Origin: Castellaniella sp041677825
GTDB lineage: Bacteria > Pseudomonadota > Gammaproteobacteria > Burkholderiales > Burkholderiaceae_B
Reading direction: 5' to 3'
Length of the DNA stretch: 64,000 nt
NCBI RefSeq assembly: GCF_041677825.1
Contig: NZ_JBAYPG010000006.1
Location: 1-64,000, forward strand
Below, one piece after another: positions 1 to 8,360 of the stretch. A model generated the notes under the pieces. The model made no database searches. It was not told the origin of the DNA and saw only the letters and a list, made by a program, of their open reading frames with translations. Both the position numbers and the translations under genes were made by a program. The stretch's first letter is position 1; the number at the start of each line of letters is the position of its first letter.

Positions 1-105
1 GCGGCGTGCGACTTCGCTGGCCACACGGCCCAGGACCTTGCCCCGGGCATCGATCACAAACCAGTCACGCCGGACTTCATGCGGCTTGGCCACAAAGGTC
101 TTCAT
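1..105 (-). CDS. rplM: 50S ribosomal protein L13, N-terminal part (runs off the window)
   Basis: The first 35 codons read MKTFVAKPHEVRRDWFVIDA and continue with GKVLGRVASEVARR, the typical L13 start in which the K/DW(Y/F)V(I/V)DA and GRxA(S/T)EVAR blocks are conserved. L13 is an early-assembly protein of the large ribosomal subunit. The ATG at 105 is preceded by a Shine-Dalgarno AGGAAC about eight bases upstream. rpsI (S9) usually follows rplM and would lie outside the window. The gene is cut by the window edge, not broken. Transcription probably starts at the promoter at 261-289. Confidence 0.95.
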   Translation of the reverse strand, partial: MKTFVAKPHEVRRDWFVIDARGKVLGRVASEVARR

Positions 106-260
106 GATGGTGTTCCTGAATGAAATGTAGGATGAAATTTTCTTCGAGACCCGGGATGCATACATGGCATCAGCCGGGGCAAAGCGCCACGAGGCCAGGA
201 CATTGTGCCGGGGCCATGCCCCCTGCCCGTACCCGATGGACATCAAAAGAAAATCCGCCC

Positions 261-289
261 ATCATACTCGATTGGACGGATGAAATCAA
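261..289 (-). promoter_or_regulatory. sigma70-type promoter of rplM
   Basis: On the minus strand TTGATT (-35, 284-289) and TATGAT (-10, 261-266) are separated by exactly 17 bases. Transcription would start near 254, giving a 5' leader of roughly 150 bases before the rplM ATG. That length leaves room for leader-level control, but I could not recognise a defined ribosomal-protein leader structure. The call rests on box quality, spacing and position. Confidence 0.7.
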
Positions 290-372
290 AAAGCAGGGGG
301 CACCATGATCAGGCCTTCGGTGCCGCCGAATTCAGCCCCCGCCCAGACTGGCCGGTGCAGGGGCTGCCGCGT

Positions 373-1473
373 TCACTTGTTCTGCTTGGCCAGCACGGCA
401 CCCAGATAATTTTCGAACACGCCTTCGCCGACACGGAACCAGGGCACCAGGTTGTCGCGATACCCCATGTAGTCGTCATAGATTTTCTTGAAGCCGGCGT
501 CCTTGTCGCAGAACTCTTTGTAGACTACGTTCGAGGCTTCATAGCAGGCATCGAGCACGGCCCGTGGGAAGCTCTTGAGCACCGCACCCCCCGCGATGAG
601 CCGACGCAGGGCTTCGGGATTGTAATTGTCGTAGTACTCGACCAGGTGATTGGATGCCGCCCGCGAGCAGACTTCGACGGCAGACTGATAGGCCTTGGGC
701 AGTTCGGCAAAGGCCTTGTCGTTCACATAGAGCGAGACCTGCGCGGCGCCTTCCCACCAGCCCGGATAATAGTAATACTTGGCCACCTTGTTGAAGCCCA
801 GTTTCTCGTCATCGACCGGGCCCACGAATTCGACCGCATCGAGCGCACCCTTTTCAAGCGCCGGGTAGATGTCGCCGGTTGCCAGCTGCTGCGGAATGAC
901 CCCGAGCCGAGAAAGGACCTCGCCGGCAAACCCGGCCGTCCGCATGGTCAGGCCCTTGAGGTCTTCGACCGAATTGATTTCCTTGCGGTACCAGCCGCCC
1001 ATCTGTGCCCCCGTGTTGCCAAACGGGAAGTTGATGATGCCCAGCGGCGCAAACAGCTCACGCATCAGGTTCAGGCCATTGCCTTCGCGGAACCACGCAT
1101 TCATCTGGCGCACCGTCAGCCCCCAGGGCACGGCGGTGTCGAAACAGAACGACGGATTCTTGCCATAGTAATAGTACGAGGCGGTCTGGCCGCACTCGAC
1201 CGTGCGGTTGCCCACGGCATCCATGACCCCGAAGCCGGGCACCAGTTCGCCAGCCGGGTAGAGGCGGATGTTGAACTGGCCGTCGGTGACTTCCTTGACC
1301 ATGTCGCAGAACAGCTGCGCCGTGGAAAACAGGGCGGGGGTGGCTGTGTTGTAGGTGGATGCGAGTTTCCAGCTGACCTTGGGGCTGGATTGGGCGATGG
1401 CTGGTGCCGCCACGGCGGCCGTACCCGCCACGGCACCAAGGCCGGCCTTTTTGAGGAACGCACGACGCTGCAT
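373..1473 (-). CDS. TRAP transporter substrate-binding protein (DctP/TakP family), Tat-exported
   Basis: This 366-residue periplasmic solute receptor of the TRAP (tripartite ATP-independent periplasmic) family begins MQRRAFLKKAGLGAVAGTAA. The RR-x-F-L-K block fits a twin-arginine signal, with cleavage after an AxA near residue 28 (APAIA). The mature part (KLASTYN, YPAGELVP, a Tyr-rich ASYYYYGKNPS stretch, then WYRKEI, LKGLTMRTAGF, GALDAVEFVGPVDD) matches the DctP fold and the branch that includes TakP, which binds 2-oxo acids. The SD is GGAG before the ATG. The membrane subunits DctQ/DctM are not in the window, so it is an orphan receptor here. The substrate is inferred only to be an organic acid. 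Confidence 0.85.
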   Translation of the reverse strand: MQRRAFLKKAGLGAVAGTAAVAAPAIAQSSPKVSWKLASTYNTATPALFSTAQLFCDMVKEVTDGQFNIRLYPAGELVPGFGVMDAVGNRTVECGQTASYYYYGKNPSFCFDTAVPWGLTVRQMNAWFREGNGLNLMRELFAPLGIINFPFGNTGAQMGGWYRKEINSVEDLKGLTMRTAGFAGEVLSRLGVIPQQLATGDIYPALEKGALDAVEFVGPVDDEKLGFNKVAKYYYYPGWWEGAAQVSLYVNDKAFAELPKAYQSAVEVCSRAASNHLVEYYDNYNPEALRRLIAGGAVLKSFPRAVLDACYEASNVVYKEFCDKDAGFKKIYDDYMGYRDNLVPWFRVGEGVFENYLGAVLAKQNK

Positions 1474-1563
1474 GATATCGATCTCCGTCTGTTATGGGAA
1501 TTATGCTGTGCAACCCTGAAGATATTACACTGCACCACCCTGTACGCCCAGCCCTGAATGATA

Positions 1564-1607
1564 CTTTCTGGTGGGTCAGGGGGCCCTTTCTGGTGGCTCG
1601 GGGGCCC
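1564..1607. repeat. two-copy 22 bp tandem repeat
   Basis: Unit 1 (1564-1585) and unit 2 (1586-1607) both begin CTTTCTGGTGG and end in a G-run plus CC. They differ at three or four positions. They lie between the pmbA stop and the start of the TRAP receptor gene, both on the minus strand. The G-runs and GGGCCC blocks could also fold as a hairpin. No coding role is seen. Confidence 0.6.
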
Positions 1608-1657
1608 CGGCCGGCAAATATGACCCGCGGGCAGCGGCACACCTGCGCCGTGGCGGC

Positions 1658-3025
1658 CTACCGGCCTGCCACGGCCATGCGCTCGATCAGCACCGAGCCG
1701 GTGGCCTTGGCACCACGCCGGTATACATCGGCCCCGACCGCCACAATGCCCCGCAGCATGTCGGCCAGATTGCCGGCAATCGTGATTTCCTGCACGGGGT
1801 GACGAATGACACCGCCCTGCACCCAGTAGCCGAATGCCCCGCGTGAATAATCGCCCGTGACATAGTTGACCCCCTGGCCGATGAGTTCGGTCACCAGCAG
1901 GCCCGTATCGAGTTTGCGCAGCATGGCCTGAAAATCATCGCCGGCGCGCGTCAGGCGTGAGCGCAAGAGCAGGTTGTGCGACCCGCCGGCATTGCCCGTG
2001 CCGGGCAGACCCAGTTTGCGCGCGGTGTAGGTCGACAGGAAATAGCCATTGAGCACGCCGGCCTCGACCACCTGGCGCGCCTGCGTACGCACGCCTTCGG
2101 CATCGAAGGGGCTGCTGCCCATGGCACCGGGAATATAAGGGTTCTCGACCACGTCGAGATGCCCCGCCAGCACGGCTGTCCCCAGGGCATCGAGCAGGAA
2201 GCTGGCCTTGCGATACAGGGCGCCGCCGCTGGCGGCCTGTACCAGGCTGCCCAGCAGGCCCACGGCCAGGGGCGCCTCGAACAGTACGGGATACTGCCCG
2301 GTCTTGATGGGGGCCGCACCCAGGCGCGCCAGCGTGCGCTCGGCCGCATAGCGGCCGATCTGTGCCGGAGCGGCCAGTTCGGCCGGATCGCGCGCCGCAC
2401 TGTACCAGTAATCCCGCTGCATCCCGTCGCCCTCTCCGGCAATCGGTGATACCGAAATACTGTGGCGCGAGTACGGATAACCCCCCAGAAAACCACGCGT
2501 ATTGCCGAGCACGAAATGGCCTTCCTGCGTATCGACCGCGGCGCCTTCGGTGTTGCGGATGTCGGCACTGACGGCCAGCGCCGCACGTTCGGTGCGCATC
2601 GCCAGGCGTGCTGCCGCACGCGGGTCGATCAGCCACGGATGATGCAGCTCGAGTTCGGGATAATGACGCGCCAGGGTGTCGGCGTCCGGCAGGCCGGCCG
2701 CCGTATCTTCGGCCGTATGCCGGGCGATGTGCAGTGCCGCCTCGACCGTGCGCTGCAAGGCCTCTGGCGAAAAATCGGACGTGCTGGCCGAGCCGCGCCG
2801 CTGCCCATGGAACACGGTCAGCGACAGGGAGCGATCGCGGCTTTGCTCGATGGTTTCAAGCGCCCCTTGACGGACACCCACCGACAGGCCGCGGCTTTCG
2901 GAGACTTCGGCCGCGGCATCGCTGGCACCGGCCCGGCGCGCGCGCTGCAGCGTATCTGAGACCAGTTCGCGAAAACGCGCCTGCTGGGCTGGAACATCGA
3001 GAACTTCGTTGGTGGTGTCTTGCAT
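1658..3025 (-). CDS. pmbA: PmbA/TldE-family metalloprotease component
   Basis: This 455-residue protein is of full family length. PmbA (TldE) partners TldD in a cytoplasmic protease pair that processes modified peptides such as microcin B17 and helps degrade CcdA. TldD carries the zinc site, and PmbA is the non-metal-binding partner. Family hallmarks seen: EVSESRGLSVGVRQG near residue 42, FHGQRRGSASTSDFSP, NTRGFLGGYPYSRHSISV, LPGTGNAGGSHNL, and the C-terminal TELIGQGVNYVTGDYSRGAFGYWV block. tldD is not in the window. It is divergent from darP, with only about 60 bases between the starts, so the two share an upstream region. Confidence 0.93.
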   Translation of the reverse strand: MQDTTNEVLDVPAQQARFRELVSDTLQRARRAGASDAAAEVSESRGLSVGVRQGALETIEQSRDRSLSLTVFHGQRRGSASTSDFSPEALQRTVEAALHIARHTAEDTAAGLPDADTLARHYPELELHHPWLIDPRAAARLAMRTERAALAVSADIRNTEGAAVDTQEGHFVLGNTRGFLGGYPYSRHSISVSPIAGEGDGMQRDYWYSAARDPAELAAPAQIGRYAAERTLARLGAAPIKTGQYPVLFEAPLAVGLLGSLVQAASGGALYRKASFLLDALGTAVLAGHLDVVENPYIPGAMGSSPFDAEGVRTQARQVVEAGVLNGYFLSTYTARKLGLPGTGNAGGSHNLLLRSRLTRAGDDFQAMLRKLDTGLLVTELIGQGVNYVTGDYSRGAFGYWVQGGVIRHPVQEITIAGNLADMLRGIVAVGADVYRRGAKATGSVLIERMAVAGR

Positions 3026-3087
3026 ATGTGATCTACCGGGACAGGACGGTTATGATACCCAATTCATCTTCATTTTATGATGTTCGC

Positions 3088-3660
3088 ATGCCTGCACCGC
3101 CGTATCCCCCGGATACCGACCCCGACACCGACGCGCCACCGGCCAGCAAATCGCAAGTCAAGCGCGACATGCACGCGCTGCTCGACCTGGGGCGCCAACT
3201 GATCGCCCTGCCCGCCAGCCGTCTGGATGAACTGCCGCTGGACGACGCCCTGCGCGACGCCATCCGCCTGGCGCAGCGCATTCACAGTCGTGAAGGCCTG
3301 CGGCGCCAGGTGCACTACGTCGGCAAGCTGATGCGCAAGGCGGATGCCGACGCACTGCGTACGCAGCTCGCCCTCTGGCAGCAGGGGGCCGACCGGCAGA
3401 CACAGGCCTTGCACCGGCTCGAGGCCCTGCGCGAGCGCCTGCTCGAGGACGATGAGGCGCTCACCGACCTGCTGGCCCGGCATCCCGGTCAGGATGCCCA
3501 GGCCCTGCGCACCCGGATCCGGGCAGCGCGCCAGGAGACACGCGGCAATGCGCAGCGGCCAGCGGGCCAGGAACCCGCGCGCAAGCATTACCGAGCCTTG
3601 TTCCAGCAACTGAAAACCATGGATCTTCAGGAAGACCCCAACGATGTCCGATCAGCTTGA
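3088..3660 (+). CDS. darP: ribosome-associated protein DarP (YjgA/DUF615 family)
   Basis: This protein of about 190 residues contains SKSQVKRDMHALLDLGRQLI and the basic helical RKHYRALFQQLK tail, matching DarP (formerly YjgA), which associates with late 50S precursors during large-subunit maturation. The in-frame ATG at 3088 is preferred because a -10-like TATGAT at 3051-3056 overlaps the alternative ATG at 3052, so a transcript from it could not use the upstream start. No strong SD is visible for either. It is divergent from pmbA. The 3' end overlaps the following esterase start by 17 bases, suggesting coupled translation. Confidence 0.85.
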   Translation: MPAPPYPPDTDPDTDAPPASKSQVKRDMHALLDLGRQLIALPASRLDELPLDDALRDAIRLAQRIHSREGLRRQVHYVGKLMRKADADALRTQLALWQQGADRQTQALHRLEALRERLLEDDEALTDLLARHPGQDAQALRTRIRAARQETRGNAQRPAGQEPARKHYRALFQQLKTMDLQEDPNDVRSA

Positions 3661-4315
3661 AACCATAGAACATGCCACCGGCGAACACCCGACCCACGCC
3701 GTCATCTGGCTGCACGGCCTGGGGGCCGACGGGCACGACTTCGAACCGGTCGTGCCCGAACTGGCCCATCCGGACCTGCCTGCGCTGCGCTTTGTGTTTC
3801 CACATGCGCCGATACGGCCCGTCACCCTGAACGGTGGCATGCCCATGCGTGCCTGGTACGACATCTACAGCCTCGAGCGCGACATGCGTGAAGACATCGA
3901 CGGCATCAAGGCAACCCGCACCGCCATCGGCGGGCTGATCGCACGCGAAGGCGAACGCGGCATCCCGCCGCAGCGCATCGTGCTGGCTGGCTTCTCTCAG
4001 GGGTGTGCGATGGCACTCTACACCGGCTTGCGTTTCGAACACCGGCTCGCTGGCCTCATCGGCCTGTCGGGCTATCTGCCCTTGCGCAACACCACCGCCG
4101 CAGAGCGCCATCCTGCCAATGCCGACACCCCGGTGTTCATGGCCCATGGTCTGCTGGATCCGGTGGTCGCGCTGGCGTACGCCGAGACCAGCCACAGCGC
4201 GCTGTCCGATCTGGGCCAGCCAGTCGAATGGCATACTTACCCCGTGCCCCACGGCCTGCACCCGCAGGAACTCGTCGATATCCAGGCTTTCCTGCTGCGC
4301 GTGCTGATCCCCTGA
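3644..4315 (+). CDS. carboxylesterase/phospholipase of the alpha/beta-hydrolase fold
   Basis: This 223-residue protein is of the family that includes Pseudomonas EstB and eukaryotic acyl-protein thioesterases. The oxyanion-side motif WLHGLGADG is at residues 22-30. The nucleophile is Ser118 in GFSQG, the acid is likely Asp172 in GLLDPVV, and the base is likely His203 in the YPVPHGLHPQE segment. No signal peptide is seen, so it is cytoplasmic. It would hydrolyse short acyl esters, and the natural substrate is unknown. It overlaps darP by 17 bases and is probably cotranscribed with it. Confidence 0.88.
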   Translation: MSDQLETIEHATGEHPTHAVIWLHGLGADGHDFEPVVPELAHPDLPALRFVFPHAPIRPVTLNGGMPMRAWYDIYSLERDMREDIDGIKATRTAIGGLIAREGERGIPPQRIVLAGFSQGCAMALYTGLRFEHRLAGLIGLSGYLPLRNTTAAERHPANADTPVFMAHGLLDPVVALAYAETSHSALSDLGQPVEWHTYPVPHGLHPQELVDIQAFLLRVLIP

Positions 4316-4334
4316 AACCTGCACGGCACCAGGC

Positions 4335-6794
4335 TCAGGTATCGAGCGGCATCCACAGCCGGCGCAAAGCCGGATCATCCGGGTCGGGATCATTGCGCAG
4401 ACCCAGAAACGCCATCAATCCCAGCATGGGCCGGTTGGTCGCGAGCACCAGGCCTTCGATATAGCTCAGCCCCTGTTGTCGGGCCAGACCAATCAGGCTG
4501 CGCATGAGCTCGGCCCCCAGCCCCCGGCGTTGCCAGTCATCGGCGATCACCAGGGCGAATTCGGCACCGCGGCCATCGGGGTTGCGCAGGCAATGGGCAA
4601 AGCCGACGATACACTCGCGCAGCAAGCCGCGATTTTCGGGATTGGGAACCTGAATCACGGCCACCAGGGCGACTTCGCGGTCATAGTCGATGCGTGTATA
4701 GCGGGCCAGCATGCGCGGCGTGAGCTCGCGCAGCATGGACACGAAGCGCATGTAACGCGTTTCATCAGACAGCCGTCGAACAAACTCCTGAAGCAGGGTG
4801 GCATCTTCGGGGCGAATCGGCCGCAGCAGCCACTCGTTGCCTTGCGGGGTCACCAGAGGGCGCACCAGGCGCCTCGGGTAGGGATGGATGGCCATGTGCC
4901 GATAGCCCCGATTTTCGGGCCGCTCGCCGTCGTAATCGGGGTCGAGCACGATGCGCACGGCATCGGCATGCAGAACGGTGTCATCCGACCACAGCGGATC
5001 GATCGAGAGGCTCTTGATGCCAGGCAACTCGCAGATGATATCGGACAGGCGCTCCAGCGCTTCGCGCAACTGTTCGAAGGCTGCGGCACTGAGCGCGTGT
5101 TCGAGCGCACGCGACCAGAACCGGCCACGCTGGATCAGTTGTCGGGCCAGGTAGTTGTTCAGCGGTGGCAGTTCGATTTCCAGATGCGGGGATGCGAGGC
5201 GGGCGTGCTGCCCCCCTGGGCCGAACTGCAGATACGGACCAAAACAGGCATCACGATGCACATGAATGGCCATGGGTATCACGCCGCGCACATCGTGCAC
5301 AGGTCGGCGCGGGGATTCGGCCAGCCGGATCGGCACATGGAAGCAGTCGAGCAGCCAGCGTATGCTGTCTTGGGGGAGTTCGTTGCGCCCCGACATAATG
5401 GCGTCATTGAGCAGCAGACGCGCTTCGTCGAGGCGCGGCGCCAGGCTGAGTTTCTCGGGGGGCAGTACCTGCTGCGCCAGGGCCTGGTTGTAATGGTACG
5501 TGGCCAGAATGCCATAGGCATGCGCGGCTGCCTCGGGCGTGCGAAAAGCCGGCAGACCCACGGCATCGAGGCGCTGGCGTTGTGCCCGCATCGAGGCATC
5601 CCCCATCAGGCAGCTGATGATGGGTTTGTGGGCAGCCTGCGAAAACCGGGCCAGCGCGTCAACGGCAGTGTCCATATCGGACAGCGTATCCGGCGCAATC
5701 AGCACCAGCACACCATCCACGCCCGCATCGGCAGCCAGCAGCGCCAGCGTACGCTCGAGACGATCGGGTTCCAGCGGGGCGTGGCTGATCACCGGGTTGG
5801 CCACGCTCGCCCCCGGTTCGAGCAGCGCAGCGAGCGCCTGTCGGGTCTGGGTGGACAGTTCGGCCTGCACCACGGGCCCGCGGGTGCCTATGGCATCCAG
5901 GGCCAGATGGGCCGCACCATGGCCATTGGAAAACAGCGCGATACGGCGCCCGCGCTGCTGCCGCGCGTGAACCAGCACCTTCAGGGCAGAAAACAGCTGG
6001 ACGTAGACATGGATGCGCACCGCGCCAGTACGCCGCAGCATGGCATCGAACACGGCATCGGCCGCCGGCTCGGCATCCGGCCCCTGGCGACCCACCTTGA
6101 GCACGATCACGGGCTTGACGCTGGCAGCCGCCATCAGCGCGCTGGTGAATCGCCGCGAGGAATCGACCTGCTCGAGATACAGCACGACGCTCTCGGTACG
6201 GGCATCCATGGCCAGGAACTCGAGGATCTCGGCTGTGGTCACCCCATCGGCGCCGCCCACCGTCACGACAGCCGAAAACCCGAGGCCGATGTCGCCCGCC
6301 CAATCCATGACGGCGGCCGCCACCATGCGCGACTGGGCCACCAGGGCGACCTGTCCGGCTGGCGCGGCCTTGGCCTCGAGCCCCAGATTCAGGCCCAGAT
6401 GCGGGCGCTGGACCCCCAGCGCGCCGGGGCCGAGCACCAGGCAATCATTGAGCTGGCCCCACGTCTGGCAGTCGGCATGCATTTCACGCGGATCATGGGC
6501 CGCCTGAGGATGGGGCAGCACGATCACCACCCTGGGGCGGTGCGTGCGCAACGTGCCCAGCACGGACATCAGGCGCAACGGCTCCACACAAAGCACCGCC
6601 ATGTCGAGTCGCTGCCCCGTGGCCAGAAAGGCAAGCGTGCGGGGGATGTCGAAGCGGCCCTGCGCGCCCATTACGACTTCGGCCACCCGGCCGCGCAGGA
6701 ACTCGGGTGGGTGTTTCAGCGCCGGCAGCGGGAGCGCACTGACGACGAGCAGGGAACGCGGCTCGAACAGCGCCGAAAGACGATGACGCATCAT
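4335..6794 (-). CDS. CoA-binding (NDP-forming acyl-CoA synthetase-like)/GNAT protein, Pat/PatZ-like lysine acetyltransferase candidate
   Basis: This is a protein of about 819 residues: an N-terminal CoA-binding Rossmann-type region (LFEPRSLLVV), two succinyl-CoA-ligase-like regions, an ATP-grasp-related segment, and a C-terminal GNAT domain over about the last 160 residues (WLLRPIRPED, then the acetyl-CoA loop DDWQRRGLGAELM). The architecture matches bacterial protein acetyltransferases Pat/PatZ/YfiQ, which acetylate and switch off acetyl-CoA synthetase. Where active synthetases carry the phosphohistidine loop SHTG, this protein reads GRQGPDAEPAADAVFDAM, so the synthetase part looks catalytically dead, as known for Pat. 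The start is uncertain: consecutive ATGs at 6794 and 6791 fit homologues (MMRHRLSALFEP), while an ATG at 6830 gives a 12-residue extension; none has a clear SD. Confidence 0.82.
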   Translation of the reverse strand: MMRHRLSALFEPRSLLVVSALPLPALKHPPEFLRGRVAEVVMGAQGRFDIPRTLAFLATGQRLDMAVLCVEPLRLMSVLGTLRTHRPRVVIVLPHPQAAHDPREMHADCQTWGQLNDCLVLGPGALGVQRPHLGLNLGLEAKAAPAGQVALVAQSRMVAAAVMDWAGDIGLGFSAVVTVGGADGVTTAEILEFLAMDARTESVVLYLEQVDSSRRFTSALMAAASVKPVIVLKVGRQGPDAEPAADAVFDAMLRRTGAVRIHVYVQLFSALKVLVHARQQRGRRIALFSNGHGAAHLALDAIGTRGPVVQAELSTQTRQALAALLEPGASVANPVISHAPLEPDRLERTLALLAADAGVDGVLVLIAPDTLSDMDTAVDALARFSQAAHKPIISCLMGDASMRAQRQRLDAVGLPAFRTPEAAAHAYGILATYHYNQALAQQVLPPEKLSLAPRLDEARLLLNDAIMSGRNELPQDSIRWLLDCFHVPIRLAESPRRPVHDVRGVIPMAIHVHRDACFGPYLQFGPGGQHARLASPHLEIELPPLNNYLARQLIQRGRFWSRALEHALSAAAFEQLREALERLSDIICELPGIKSLSIDPLWSDDTVLHADAVRIVLDPDYDGERPENRGYRHMAIHPYPRRLVRPLVTPQGNEWLLRPIRPEDATLLQEFVRRLSDETRYMRFVSMLRELTPRMLARYTRIDYDREVALVAVIQVPNPENRGLLRECIVGFAHCLRNPDGRGAEFALVIADDWQRRGLGAELMRSLIGLARQQGLSYIEGLVLATNRPMLGLMAFLGLRNDPDPDDPALRRLWMPLDT

Positions 6795-6826
6795 GGACAA
6801 TACCCGGGGCGACCTGAAACAGGACC

Positions 6827-6839
6827 TCATTTAAAATGA
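6827..6839. promoter_or_regulatory. 13 bp perfect palindrome between the divergent Pat-like and gltX genes
   Basis: TCATTT and AAATGA flank a single A. The site is in the spacer between divergent genes and is notably A+T-rich against the surroundings. It may be an operator or part of a promoter (TAAAAT on the plus strand at 6832-6837 resembles a -10 box). No binding protein can be named. Confidence 0.4.
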
Positions 6840-6929
6840 CGGACTGAACAATTCATTCTACAGGGGTTCTTCCCGGTGTCGGCATGCGACACTGTACGGA
6901 CACCCCGACATGCTGCCCACGATCCTGCC

Positions 6930-8360
6930 ATGACTGCACCCCAGACGCGCCCCGTGCGCACCCGTTTTGCCCCCTCACCCACCGGTTTCCTGCATCTGGG
7001 CGGTGCCCGCACCGCCCTGTTTTCCTGGGCCTATGCCCGGCACTTCAATGGCTGCTTCGTGCTGCGCATCGAAGACACCGACGTCGCACGCTCGACGCCC
7101 GAGGCCGTGCAGGCCATACTCGATGCCATGCAATGGCTCGAACTGCAAGCCGATGAAGGGCCGTTCTACCAAATGCAGCGCATGGGCCGCTATCGCGAGG
7201 TCATCGGCCAGATGCTGGACCAGGGCACGGCCTATCATTGCTGGAGCACTCCGGCCGAGGTCGAGGCCATGCGTACACGAGCCCGCGCGCTCGGCACCAA
7301 GCCGCGTTACGACGGCACCTGGCGCCCCGAGCCGGGCAAGACCTTGCCCCCCATACCAGCGGGCGTGCAGCCAGTGGTCCGCTTTCGCAGCCCCCTCGAA
7401 GGCGTCACCGCCTGGGACGACCTGGTCAAGGGCCCGATCCGTTTCGACAACGCCGAACTGGATGATCTGGTCATTGCCCGCGCCGATGGCACGCCCACCT
7501 ACAATTTCTGTGTAGTGGTCGACGACTGGGACATGGAGATCACACACGTCATACGTGGCGACGACCACGTCAACAACACGCCACGCCAGATCAACATCCT
7601 GCGCGCCCTGGGCGCCGAGTTGCCCATCTACGGCCACGTGCCCATGATTCTCGGCCCCGACGGCGAAAAGCTGTCCAAGCGGCATGGCGCAGTCAGCGTC
7701 ATGGAGTACGAGCGCATGGGCTACCTGCCCGAGGCCATGGTCAACTACCTGGCCCGCCTGGGCTGGAGCCACGGTGATGACGAACTCTTCACCCGCGAAC
7801 AGTTCGTCGCCTGGTTCGACCCCCGCAACCTGAGCCGCTCACCGGCCCAATGGGACCCCAGGAAGCTCAACTGGGTCAATGCGCACACCCTGCGCACACT
7901 GCGCCCCGAAGACCTCGCACGCCAGGTTGCACCGCGCATCGAGCGGCTGGGTGGTACCTGCGGGCAGGTCGACTTGCCGGCAATCATGGCCCTGTTGTGC
8001 GATCGCGCCGAAACCCTCGAAGATCTGGCGCAGGCAGCCCTGCTGTTCTGCGAGATCGAGCCCCCTGTTGATTCTGCGCTGCGCAGCGAAGTACTCGATG
8101 CCCAGGCGCTCGAGCGGCTCGAAGCCTTCCGTGAACAGGCCAGCGCACTGCCCGAATGGACCAGTGCAGCGCTCGATGCGCTCATCAAGGCCTGCCTGAA
8201 GCAGTGGGGCATCAAGATGCCGCAACTGGCCATCCCCTTGCGCGTGGCCATCACCGGGCGCCGCCAGACCCCTGCCATCGGCGCCGTGCTGGCCCTGCTC
8301 GGGCGCGACACGGTATTGCAAAGGCTGTCCGCCCAGCGGGATCAGAACGGCAGGCGATAG
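6930..8360 (+). CDS. gltX: glutamyl-tRNA synthetase
   Basis: This class I aminoacyl-tRNA synthetase has about 476 residues from the ATG at 6930. The signature APSPTGFLHLGG sits at residues 14-25 with HLGG as the HIGH motif. The KMSKS equivalent is KLSKR (residues 247-251). RIEDTD, YNFCVVVDDWDM and HVIRGDDHVNNTPRQ are all present. It charges tRNA(Glu) with glutamate and also supplies tetrapyrrole synthesis. An upstream in-frame start would add 18 residues that no family member needs. Its last 19 bases overlap the convergent lipoprotein gene. Confidence 0.96.
   Translation: MTAPQTRPVRTRFAPSPTGFLHLGGARTALFSWAYARHFNGCFVLRIEDTDVARSTPEAVQAILDAMQWLELQADEGPFYQMQRMGRYREVIGQMLDQGTAYHCWSTPAEVEAMRTRARALGTKPRYDGTWRPEPGKTLPPIPAGVQPVVRFRSPLEGVTAWDDLVKGPIRFDNAELDDLVIARADGTPTYNFCVVVDDWDMEITHVIRGDDHVNNTPRQINILRALGAELPIYGHVPMILGPDGEKLSKRHGAVSVMEYERMGYLPEAMVNYLARLGWSHGDDELFTREQFVAWFDPRNLSRSPAQWDPRKLNWVNAHTLRTLRPEDLARQVAPRIERLGGTCGQVDLPAIMALLCDRAETLEDLAQAALLFCEIEPPVDSALRSEVLDAQALERLEAFREQASALPEWTSAALDALIKACLKQWGIKMPQLAIPLRVAITGRRQTPAIGAVLALLGRDTVLQRLSAQRDQNGRR

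Noticed and set aside
120..308. 62-codon plus-strand frame in the rplM upstream region
   Set aside because: No SD, no recognisable motif, and it overlaps the minus-strand rplM promoter.
4476..6839. A 787-codon open frame antisense to the Pat-like gene (similar long ones at 17795-20065 and 59593-61773)
   Set aside because: These mirror real genes on the other strand, have His/Gln/Arg-rich composition with no domain motifs, and are expected by-products of very high third-position G+C.
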